Source: an uncultured bacterium
GTDB taxonomy: Bacteria > CALINM01
Reading direction: 5' to 3'
Assembly: GCA_938045315.1 (NCBI GenBank)
Contig: CALINM010000239.1
Location: forward strand, 1-36,089
DNA length: 36,089 nt
This document shows positions 7,349 through 14,204 of this stretch, piece after piece (within the stretch, counting starts at the first letter, position 1; each line of letters starts with the position of its first letter). Made by a program: the position numbers and the translations under genes. The notes under the pieces were generated by a model that was not told where the DNA came from, searched no databases, and worked only from the letters and a program-made list of their open reading frames with translations.

Positions 7349-7678
7349 TCAATCTCTCTTTAACTCCTTCTTCAGAGCTTCAATGGCATCTGCAGTCTTG
7401 TCTGTGGCATAGAGTTTTGCTGATAGCTCTTCTCCTAATAAATCATAACCCACATTGATATACAGGGCTTGATAGATATATTCACCTACCTTAACCAGAT
7501 TGTTGAGTTTTATTAATCTTTCACATGAATTTTGAGTCTTGATTATTTTTGCAAAAAGGTCACTAATATCCAGTCAAGCATCCAGGAACTTTCTTGACAG
7601 ATAAACATCATTTTTTACCTGTTCTGTTAGGGTCTTAGCCTGGTCAAGTTCTCTTGTATATCTGTCAAGTGATAGAAA
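7349..7678 (-). pseudogene. Remnant of an unrecognised helical protein
   Basis: A 110-codon frame on the minus strand that ends at TGA 7349-7351, contains an internal TGA (7574-7576), and is cut at its 5' side exactly where the inverted-repeat end of an IS remnant begins (7679). The residues are a charged helical sequence (RYTRELDQAKTLTEQVKND, later AKLYATDKTADAIEALKKEL), which could be a coiled-coil or four-helix protein. No family is recognised. The coherent protein-like composition on both sides of the stop is the evidence that this was a gene. Confidence 0.5.
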
Positions 7679-8104
7679 GAGGGTGTTTCAAAATTAACCT
7701 AAAGACTTTTATAACCTAACCAGGTATAAGGAAAAACAAAAATTTAACTAAGGCAAGTAAGCCAGCCATATTCCACAAGATAAACATGCCCAGCACCATA
7801 AGCTTTGCCATATGCTACCTCTTAAGACCCAAATAACTCCCATATTCACCTTTTACACTACCAAAAACCTGCTCTATACAATATCTACCCTTTAATACCC
7901 TCTCCTTCGTAGTAGGGGCGCGGCATGCTGTGCCCCTACACCTCTGATTAGCCCTCTAACTAACCCCAAACCTAACCTTCAGCTTCACTGTATTCCTTGA
8001 ACAAACTATAAGCTCATATCCCATACTCTCCATCTCCTCAAATACTTTAACCTTATTATAGTCCTGATGTCTTTGCCCAAAGCTAAACAACTCTTTATTA
8101 AGTT
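7679..8104 (-). mobile_element. IS remnant (3' part of a DDE transposase), copy 1
   Basis: On the minus strand this matches the end of the IS at 12072-12981: the same terminal GAGGGTGTTTCAAAATT (from 7679), the same LWNMAGLL-encoding end, IEQVFGS with the catalytic-region Glu, and further upstream MESMGYELIVCS. The 5' part, including the first catalytic Asp, is lost beyond ~8104. The frame contains stops, and a 28-base GTAGGGGC...GCCCCTAC palindrome sits inside it at 7912-7939 where the other copy has none. It differs from copy 2 at many bases, so the two are relatives and not recent duplicates. Confidence 0.75.
7912..7939. repeat. Solo palindromic unit inside the IS remnant
   Basis: Eight-base arms GTAGGGGC and GCCCCTAC enclose a 12-base variable centre. 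The flanking IS sequence aligns with copy 2 on both sides of it, which indicates insertion or replacement within the transposase frame. Confidence 0.7.
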
Positions 8105-8256
8105 ACATGCGAAGTGAATTAGTGAGTTAGTTAAAGCATTTGCCAATTAATTTGCTCCTCTTTAAGCCTGCTGTTATCTACTGGTGCGGACATTTAGTCT
8201 CAGGATAAGTTATTTGTTACCTCATGCACTCTGTTATCCGCCGATGTAGACTGAAA

Positions 8257-8487
8257 TCATTTTAAAGGTTCCTTGAATTTCTCTATCGTTAAATCAGCAT
8301 CTCTGAGAATTTTTACCAAAGTTTTGGGATGAAGGATTTTTCCTAAATGATAAGGAACTGTTGCCTTCTTGCCTTCTTTGTTCTTATATATCTTGTGGCT
8401 TCTACCTTGTCATGAAAAGAAAAATCCACCCTTTTCCAATACTTTGATTTGATCAGCCGCAGTTACCCTTGGTAGTTTTTCACCCAT
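8257..8487 (-). pseudogene. hicA: HicA-type mRNA interferase toxin, nonsense codon at position 26
   Basis: Frame of 76 codons starting at ATG 8487, which lies inside the end of hicB as in intact hicBA pairs. The start MGEKLPRVTAADQIKVLE, then GGFFFS, the conserved GRSHKIYK with the catalytic His, and TVPYHLGKILHPKTL are all typical of HicA, a small double-stranded-RNA-binding-fold RNase. TGA 8410-8412 sits where an Arg (CGA in an ancestor) would fit, a single C-to-T change. The rest of the frame is undamaged, so the mutation looks recent. The toxin should be absent unless the stop is read through. Confidence 0.8.
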
Positions 8488-8708
8488 ACTGCTACGTCCA
8501 TCAAGGTAAGACTTACTGATTCCGCCTGAGGAATTTCTTCACCGCTTTCAATTCTGTCTTCTACATTAAGGCCAATACCATGTTTGATATTTTTCAAAAC
8601 TTCTTCATAAGTATCACCCTGAGCATAGCAGCCCTGAAGTTCAGGGGAAAGGGCAAAATAGCCTTCACTGTCTTTTTCAACAACTACTGAGAACTTATAT
8701 GCACTCAT
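8463..8708 (-). CDS. hicB: HicB-type antitoxin
   Basis: An 81-residue protein of the HicB partial RNase-H-fold family: YKFSVVVEKDSEGYFALSPELQGCYAQGDTYEEVLKNI is the typical first half, which binds and neutralises HicA. There is no separate C-terminal DNA-binding domain, so it is the short form. GAGGAGG (8718-8724) is well placed before ATG 8708. Its last 25 bases overlap the hicA start, an arrangement that couples their translation. The antitoxin frame is intact while the toxin is nonsense-mutated, as expected if loss of the toxin is tolerated first. Confidence 0.85.
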   Translation of the reverse strand: MSAYKFSVVVEKDSEGYFALSPELQGCYAQGDTYEEVLKNIKHGIGLNVEDRIESGEEIPQAESVSLTLMDVAVWVKNYQG

Positions 8709-8724
8709 TTTTTTTTGCCTCCTC

Positions 8725-9267
8725 TTCCTGCTATCCTTATTTTTATTTCTTTTTTGGAATTGGATGATGCCACCCCTTTGTAACGTGACAGACTATTGCA
8801 CTTGGTTGCCTGAGGAGTGATAGTAAAACAACCCATACACATTTTCTTCCAAATTTGTAAGAAAGAGAGGGGCGTATTATTGCGTCCATTAGCATTATAA
8901 TCCAGTGACAGAGAAAAAAGACCTACACGGACAAATATATCAACTCAGGTAATCCCAAACATGCCTGAACAACTCCCTATTTTTATTGACCATCACTACC
9001 CCATAATTGATATTCTCCTCGGAGGGGGACTGAAAGTTGGATAGTTTACTTATAGCTTAAATCCATCCAATTGTCATGAACATCTGAGAGCTTGCAATCC
9101 CCCAGTTTTCTATCTTTAGCTAGTAGTTTTTTGTATTTCTACCATTTATCTCAGGATTCCTGCCTGCGGCTACCTCACTTCCTTTACATAAAACCCTTGA
9201 AATCCTAAAAGCTTTATGAGATAATTTAACTGTTGCATCTGTCTGGGTTACCATCCTTTTCTGGCGA
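8725..9267. other. Non-coding or fully decayed stretch
   Basis: No gene is recognisable over ~540 bases on either strand. A short plus-strand frame from ATG 8960 to TAG 9044-9046 (with PIFIDHHYPIIDILLGG) is the most protein-like piece but is too short to identify. The rest has stops in all frames. Confidence 0.5.
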
Positions 9268-9424
9268 GAATTTAGAGGGATAATACCCTTTCAGAGCCAA
9301 CAATTTCAGTAGGGACAACCCTTGCGGTTGCCCTTAAAAGGGTAGGGGTAACACTTGCAATTGCCCTCAAAAGGGCAGGGACAAGCCCTGCCCCTACGTG
9401 CTTGCACCATACTACTGAAGAGCC
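9268..9424. repeat. Composite palindromic element, copy B (157 bp)
   Basis: Near-identical to 5599-5785 in the same orientation, but lacking one internal 33-base hairpin unit and carrying four extra bases before CTTGCACC. Shared ends GAATTTAGAGGG and TGAAGAGCC define the element. It ends ~47 bases before the start of the exported-protein gene. Confidence 0.8.
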
Positions 9425-9470
9425 TTATTTTTATTAAAATAAATAAAAACATCTACAAGGAGGTTGAGCC

Positions 9471-10604
9471 ATGAGAGGATTTAAGTTTTTCTAGTTTTTG
9501 GTTGTGCTTTTGATGGTTTTAGGAGTTTTAGTATCAGGAACTTTTGCCCAGAAAAAGGGTAAGCAGGAGAAACCAGAAGAAACAGAGGTTGAAACAGTTA
9601 ATATTGTTGAGGCATTGGAAAAGGGTTTAATAGAGGCTGAGGCAAGGGGTGCTGGATTGGAGGCTGTAAATGTTGTGGTAAAGCGAAAGTTGGAAAAACC
9701 ATTAAAGGTGTTTGTTCCGGTAGGAACCTTTTTTGTAAATCCTGGAAAGGCTCAAAATATGGTAGCAACAAAAGATATAGTTATTGACCTTACACAGAGG
9801 AAAGAAGCCTCTTATAGTGTTCCTTCAGCCTCTGCTAATGTAGACAGGGATGTTCCAGGCAGTGACTCTAAATTTAGAATTGTTGTTGCCCCTGAATCTG
9901 AAGAACTTAGAAAACTTATGGAAGTAATTGCAAGGGAAAAGCCTTCAACTAAAGTAAAGCAGGTGGCTGTATGGATAGTAACGGATGATATTACAGGAGG
10001 AAAGCTTGACTCAAGGTATGTGAGTCGTCCTGCTTTTCTGCCTTTTGGTGGTTCACCAGCTGCCTCTGATGAAGATGTAGTAAGGGCAATATCACTTGTT
10101 GAAAGGGCAGGTATAGATGTTACACAAAAAGCAATTGTTAAAGAGAGGGTATCTGCGCTAAAAGGATTAGTATCTGAAGATAAAAAGGCTGGAGACTACT
10201 CAGCAAAGCTCCTTGGTTATCAGAAAGAGAAAGATATAAACAGCTTTAGGTTAGAGACATTAATCTCTGCACTGAAGGATGGAGAATGGGCTGTCCTCAG
10301 GGCAGCAGCAGAGGCACTTAAAAAAATCACAGGTAGAGATTTTGGCGAAAATTACGATAAATGGAACAACTGGTGGCAGGAAATAAGGGAAGGTTTAAAT
10401 AAAATTAGGAGGGATTGTAAAATGGCGAGATGGAATTTTTATTTGAGGATAGCAGCATTTCTTCAGATACACAGTTTATTAAATTTCTGTAGCAATAAAT
10501 CAGAATATCCTGATAGTTCAGAACCACCTACCATTGGTGATGGTAAACCTCAGAATTTTAAAATCGTAGGGGCTGCCCCTGCTGCTGCCCAAAATGCAGT
10601 TTAA
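9471..10604 (+). pseudogene. Exported HEAT-like repeat protein, stop in the signal peptide
   Basis: AAGGAGG lies seven bases before ATG 9471. The frame reads MRGFKFF, then TAG (9492-9494), then FLVVLLMVLGVLVSGTFA-Q, which together is a classic signal peptide broken by one stop. TTG 9498 could restart, but without the basic N-region. The mature part (~270 residues) has no known domain until a HEAT-like unit, LKDGEWAVLRAAAEALKKITG, and a Trp-rich DKWNNWWQEI (bases ~10260-10385). From 10422 the same frame continues as a second N-terminus with its own strong Shine-Dalgarno, so the tail may be a different gene fused by a frameshift. Exported function unknown. Confidence 0.6.
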
Positions 10605-10688
10605 AATCCTTTGGGCAAGACTGTGCTGAGCCCCTTCAAATTTTTGGGCGATTTGGGAATTGCCTTTATTGGTTTAATATCTCTTTAA
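10422..10688 (+). pseudogene. Possible separate short gene or gene start (lipoprotein-like), with a stop
   Basis: TAGGAGGG (10406-10413) sits eight bases before ATG 10422, which lies in frame inside the preceding open frame. The product begins MARWNFYLRIAAFLQIHSLL with a hydrophobic stretch followed by NFCSNKS, resembling a lipoprotein or membrane N-terminus. It meets TAA at 10602-10604, yet the same frame continues with protein-like, hydrophobic LSPFKFLGDLGIAFIGLISL to TAA 10686-10688. No family is recognised. It may be a second broken gene downstream of the HEAT-like one. Confidence 0.35.
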
Positions 10689-10730
10689 AAACTTTAAAAA
10701 CGACTCAGCTTTTCAAAAAGGGGGTTTATT

Positions 10731-11168
10731 ATGCAGGCAAAAAGGTTTAGAAGTGGGATGCTCTGGAACGATGAATTTACTGGAAACTTGGCCATCTTTT
10801 GCAGTGATGAAAGGTTTGTCAACGCAACTTTGGAGTTCCTGAAGCGTCAACTTGGCATTGATAGTTGTGATTTGATGGTTGTTGCTGGCGGTCCGGCTTT
10901 TATCCCTAATATCGAAATTGCTTTGATGGATAGACTTGACCTACTTCTTGAAGCCCACAAAGTCAAACAAGTCATCTTCATCGCTCACGATGATTGTGGT
11001 TATTACAAACACCTTCACAAAGGTTTGCCGCCTCAAACTCTCAAAGAAAAACAGCGTGAGGATCTTCTATCAGCCCTGATAAAGCTTCAATCAAAGAGCA
11101 TCAAAGTGAGAGCCTTCTTTGCGTTCGTTGATAGCGGAGAAGTCATCTTTGAAGAGGTTAAATTATAA
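10731..11168 (+). CDS. Short beta-carbonic-anhydrase-like protein
   Basis: A 145-residue protein with the zinc-site pattern of beta carbonic anhydrases: CSDERF (Cys24, Asp26, Arg28) and, after a Rossmann-like strand VKQVIFIAHDDCG, His86 and Cys89. AGGPAFI (52-58) corresponds to the AGN region of true enzymes. It is shorter than classical members (~200 residues) and may bind zinc without hydrating CO2; related short proteins are widespread and uncharacterised. AAAAAGGGGG before ATG 10731 gives a good ribosome site. The frame is undamaged, unlike most neighbours. GC content and setting suggest it came with the accessory block. Confidence 0.7.
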   Translation: MQAKRFRSGMLWNDEFTGNLAIFCSDERFVNATLEFLKRQLGIDSCDLMVVAGGPAFIPNIEIALMDRLDLLLEAHKVKQVIFIAHDDCGYYKHLHKGLPPQTLKEKQREDLLSALIKLQSKSIKVRAFFAFVDSGEVIFEEVKL

Positions 11169-11272
11169 TACACCAGAAGCTTTGGTAGGTAAAAAGGTTT
11201 AGTATTTGGGTCAAAACATTCGCTCATGGAACCAAGCTATTGCGTCAACTTTTGGGACTTAGAGGACAAGCT

Positions 11273-11410
11273 GTAGGGGCAGGGCTCGCCCCTTGCTCCA
11301 ACAGATGAAACTTTTGTGGCAATTCATGAATTACCCTGCGGATTTTAAACTTCTGGGCACGGCGTGCCGTGCCCTTACAGGAAATGGGCAGGGGCAAGCT
11401 CAGCCCCTAC
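11273..11410. repeat. Cluster of three palindromic units
   Basis: GTAGGGGCAGGGCTCGCCCC begins at 11273, GGGCACGGC-GT-GCCGTGCCC is a 9-base stem at 11355-11374, and GGGGCAAGCTCAGCCCCTAC ends at 11410. They share the GTAGGGGC/GCCCCTAC style with the elements at 5599, 7912 and 9268. The cluster abuts the truncated 3' side of the tnpB remnant. Confidence 0.65.
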
Positions 11411-12027
11411 TTGCTCTATGGCTGGATATTTCTCTTCTACTGTAAAATATGCATAAAAATTTTCATTTCTTAGCCTTATCTCCACTGTGTATGCTTCACA
11501 AGAAAAGACTAAGGCTTATATTTGATTTTCTCTGTCTCCTGCTGATATTCTTGCATGTATGTATTGCCTTTCTCCTATGTTTATACGCAAGTATAAGCCG
11601 TTTTCCCTTATCTCTATTCTTAAGTTTTGATTACCCTTTGAATGCTTTTGTACTATGCTATAAAGATTGCCTGTTCTTTTATCATACCACTGGATTTTTA
11701 ATTCTTCATACTTCTTGCCATTTATATGTCTTTTTCTTAGCTTTTCAAATAGAGCACTTCATCCAAAGATTACCTTCTTAGTGCTCATGTTTAACTCCTT
11801 TAGACTTTTCATTAAAGATTGTGCTTTGACTATGGCTGAATGGGAATATATTGCGTTAAGATTAAAGTTTGCTTAAAGGGTTTTTCTTAGGGTATTTAAG
11901 TTCATTTTTTCAAGTAATCTCTGGTAGGCGTATCTATAAGCTGAAGACCATCGTCTTGTGAGGTCTTTTAAGATTTCTATATCTTTTTGGTTATCAAAGA
12001 GAAGATTACCATGTATGGTTTTCATTT
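11411..12027 (-). pseudogene. tnpB: Decayed TnpB (IS200/IS605 OrfB) remnant
   Basis: From ATG 12027 the minus strand reads MKTIHGNLL, then after a two-base slip near 12000 one long frame: DIEILKDLTRRWSSAYRYAYQRLL, SHSAIVKAQSLMKSL, LFEKLRKRHINGKKYEELK, LYSIVQKHSKGNQNLRIEI, LRINIGERQYIHARI and YTVEIRLRNENFYAYFTVEEKYP. This is the N-terminal and wedge-like half of TnpB, the RNA-guided nuclease of IS605-type elements. Stops lie at 11873-11875 (TAA), 11759-11761 (TGA) and 11516-11518 (TAA). The RuvC catalytic half and the guide-RNA end are missing; the sequence breaks at the palindromic cluster. No tnpA is present. Confidence 0.75.
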
Positions 12028-12071
12028 GTTAGTATGTGTGCTCTGAATATATCTTTTGTCAAGTATTTTAA

Positions 12072-12981
12072 GAGGCTGTTCCAAAAATCCCGAAAGTATG
12101 AGAAACTAATATTCTATGTGGTGCAGAAGTTTAACAACACTTAAACCAAAAGAAATCTATAGCCTTATCAAACAATTCTACAAAGAACACCCACCAGAAA
12201 AACAAAAAAAGAGGAAGACCAAGAAAATACCCAGAAGAACTAATACTGTTACTGCTACTGCTAAAAATCACACTAAACGCAAGCTACAGAAAACTACTAT
12301 CCATAGCCCAAGAACTTTATCCAGATGAACAACTACCATCACTAAGAGGAGAAAGGAGAGGAGCCATATGCTATGGTAGATGGAACAGGCATGGGATACA
12401 ATACACCCTTTTATCTCAGGGATAAACGAGGTCTAGGGATAAGGAAGATTAGCTCGCATGTGAAGATAATTGCCTTGTGTTATTGGCAAGGAGGTAGGAA
12501 CTGGGTGGTTGATGTAGAGATAGGAAAGGCTTATAGCGATGAAGGGAAGCTATGCATGGAGTTATTGGAAAAGAGAAAGGAGGGATTACTTCCTTATGGC
12601 ACTAATATAGTGGGTGATAAGTTGTATGGTATGAGGGTAATGTATTAAAAGAGATGGAAAGTCTTGGATATAAGCCTATAGTTTGTTCAGAGGATACGAC
12701 GAGAGTGAAGGTTAAATCAAAGGAAAGGAAGAGGGCTGATCAGAGGGCTAAGGAGAAGGAAGAGATATTGAAGGGTAGGTATCGGATAGAGCAAGTATTT
12801 GGTAGTATAAAGAAGGCATATGGGAGTTACTTGTATGTTAAGAGGGAGCATATGGCAAAGCTTATGGTGTTGGGTATGTTTATCTTATGGAATATGGCTG
12901 GTTTGCTTAGCTTGGTTAAATTTTTGTTTTCTTTTACCTGGTAATATTTTGGAGTTATTAGGCTATTTTTAAAACATCCTC
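12072..12981 (+). mobile_element. Insertion sequence of DDE (IS4/IS5-like) type, copy 2, internally decayed
   Basis: A 910-base element bounded by imperfect 17-base inverted repeats, GAGGCTGTTCCAAAAAT at the left and GAGGATGTTTTAAAAAT (minus strand) at the right. No convincing target-site duplication is visible. It contains one broken transposase gene and is shorter than usual for such elements because of internal loss. It sits immediately upstream of the phoU promoter region. Its relative at 7679-8104 points the other way. Confidence 0.75.
12116..12944 (+). pseudogene. DDE transposase, frameshifted and internally deleted
   Basis: Three frames carry one transposase in order. The N-terminal part (12116-12210) reads TLKPKEIYSLIKQFYKEHPP and shifts to GRPRKYPEELILLLLLLK and YRKLLSIAQELYPDEQLPSL. 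The catalytic part starts VDGTGMGYNTPF (12376 on, first Asp), then GDKLYG (second Asp, ~12615), shifts frame near 12640, and continues MESLGYKPIVCSEDT and RYRIEQVFGSIKKAYGS (third acidic residue Glu, Lys seven on). Compared with the first remnant, a segment matching its FGQRHQDYNKVKVFEEM is lost around the second frameshift. It cannot make an active enzyme. Confidence 0.75.
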
Positions 12982-12990
12982 ACTTTTCCA

Positions 12991-13019
12991 TTGTAGTATT
13001 TAAGCCAAAATTATATAAT
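12991..13019 (+). promoter_or_regulatory. Likely phoU promoter next to the IS end
   Basis: A perfect -10 TATAAT (13014-13019) is preceded at 17 bases by the weak -35 TTGTAG (12991-12996), only ten bases beyond the IS boundary at 12981. The transcript start near 13026 gives a leader of ~23 bases with a Shine-Dalgarno. Confidence 0.45.
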
Positions 13020-13048
13020 TTACTAAATCAAAAAAATTTGGAGTGTAT

Positions 13049-13735
13049 ATGATTGAAGGGCACATTTATAAATCCTTTGATAAGGAACTTAAAGAGTTAA
13101 AAGAAAAGCTTCTTTATGAAGGTTCTCTTGTGGAGAGGGCTATTAGAGATGCTATTAAGGCATTGCTTGAAAGAGATTCATCTTTAGCAGAAAAGGTTAT
13201 AAGTGATGATGATGTGGTGAATGCAAAAGAAGTAGAAATTGATGAGTTTTGTCTTAAGTTACTTGCTTTAAGACAACCTGCTGCAAGAGATTTAAGATTT
13301 ATAACTACAGCTATCAAAATTAATTATGATTTAGAAAGAATTGGTGATATGGCGGTTAATGTATGTGAAAGGGTTCTGGAATTGAATCAAGAACCTCAGT
13401 TAAAACCTTATATAGACCTTCCTAAAATGGCTGAAACAGTCCAATTAATGGTTAAGGAGAGTTTAGATGCTTTTGTTAAAGAAGATGTGGAATTAGCGTG
13501 GAAGGTAACACGTGATGACGAAATAGTAGATCATCTTCATGATCAAATTTTTCGAGAACTGTTAACATATATGATGCAAGATTTCAAGGCGGTATCGAGA
13601 GCTACAAGACTGCTTTTTATTTCGAAATACCTTGAAAGAATTGCAGACCATGCTGTGAATATTGCAGAACTAGTTATTTTCATGGTAGAAGGAAAAATTG
13701 TAAGACACTTAAAGACACCTGAAGAGAATAAATAG
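13049..13735 (+). CDS. phoU: PhoU-family phosphate-signalling regulator
   Basis: A 228-residue, two-bundle helical protein. PhoU binds metal ions and links the Pst phosphate transporter to the PhoR/PhoB system to keep phosphate genes off when phosphate is plentiful. The two repeats carry the typical ligand stretches DLERIGDMAVNV (first half) and YLERIADHAVNI (second half). I chose ATG 13049 rather than GTG 13043 because TTTGGAG (13037-13043) is then five bases upstream. The pstSCAB genes that often precede phoU are not here; the upstream neighbour is the IS. The gene itself appears intact. Confidence 0.9.
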   Translation: MIEGHIYKSFDKELKELKEKLLYEGSLVERAIRDAIKALLERDSSLAEKVISDDDVVNAKEVEIDEFCLKLLALRQPAARDLRFITTAIKINYDLERIGDMAVNVCERVLELNQEPQLKPYIDLPKMAETVQLMVKESLDAFVKEDVELAWKVTRDDEIVDHLHDQIFRELLTYMMQDFKAVSRATRLLFISKYLERIADHAVNIAELVIFMVEGKIVRHLKTPEENK

Positions 13736-13838
13736 AGTATAGATTTTTTTCATTTTATTTTAGTTTTTTGCTCATATTACCTGAAGTACCTATGCACATA
13801 AATGATATTTGGTAAATATTGTTGCTTCTACTTCTATA

Positions 13839-14087
13839 ATGTCCTTTACAGAAAAAATAGAAGAATATTTTATAGTGGGGCATCCTGAAATAATAGTTAT
13901 TGTTCAATCCGATAAGTCTACAGCGAGTATTCAAGCGTGTTTGAATGGAACTGTTCATATATATGTCATCAAGAGAATTAAAAATTCAGTATCTGATTAT
14001 ACAGGCTCTATGTTGCCTGGTGAGCTTATTAAGTTTTTTGAAACATTACAAATTTTAAGCTTTCCAAAACATTTTAAAACCGAATAG
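13839..14087 (+). CDS. Small protein of unknown function
   Basis: An 82-residue frame from ATG 13839 (a TTG at 13809 would add ten residues). It starts MSFTEKIEEYFIVGHPE and has alternating hydrophobic strands (IIVIVQS, TVHIYVI) followed by a possible helix PGELIKFFETLQI, so it could be a small alpha/beta domain. I do not recognise a family. Shine-Dalgarno support is weak, but the composition is protein-like and AT-rich as in the flanking core genes. It stands alone between phoU and the fatty-acid operon promoter, on the same strand. Confidence 0.45.
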   Translation: MSFTEKIEEYFIVGHPEIIVIVQSDKSTASIQACLNGTVHIYVIKRIKNSVSDYTGSMLPGELIKFFETLQILSFPKHFKTE

Positions 14088-14147
14088 TATACAAAAGGAG
14101 GATTTGGTTAACTTTAAAAACATTTAATCTTCTTAGACCAAAAGTGT

Positions 14148-14175
14148 TTGACAAAATTACTTTTTTCATTATAAT
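14148..14175 (+). promoter_or_regulatory. Strong promoter of the yceD-rpmF-plsX-fab operon
   Basis: Perfect consensus -35 TTGACA (14148-14153) and -10 TATAAT (14170-14175), 16 bases apart. The predicted start near 14182 leaves a short leader ending in GAAGGATTGTAAGG before ATG 14205. It is the best promoter in the window and probably drives the ribosomal-protein and lipid genes together. I see no clear FapR- or FadR-type operator. Confidence 0.8.
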
Positions 14176-14204
14176 AAACAAGTTATATTTGAAGGATTGT
14201 AAGG

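Noticed and set aside
3134-9494. Stop-codon recoding (readthrough or selenocysteine) to explain the many in-frame stops
   Set aside because: All three stop codons occur at unrelated positions, frameshifts accompany them, and no Cys-equivalent sites are involved; gene decay explains them better.
5599-11410. CRISPR array
   Set aside because: The repeats are palindromic and irregularly placed, without regular unique spacers, and no cas genes are present.
11449-11876. Two plus-strand frames of 110 and 69 codons
   Set aside because: Both are Phe/Leu/Ser/Cys-rich antisense shadows of the tnpB remnant, whose minus-strand reading is clearly protein-like.
14095-14126. AAAGGAGG followed by TTG as a leader-peptide start
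   Set aside because: The frame ends after seven codons and lies upstream of the mapped-looking promoter at 14148, so it would not be on the operon transcript.
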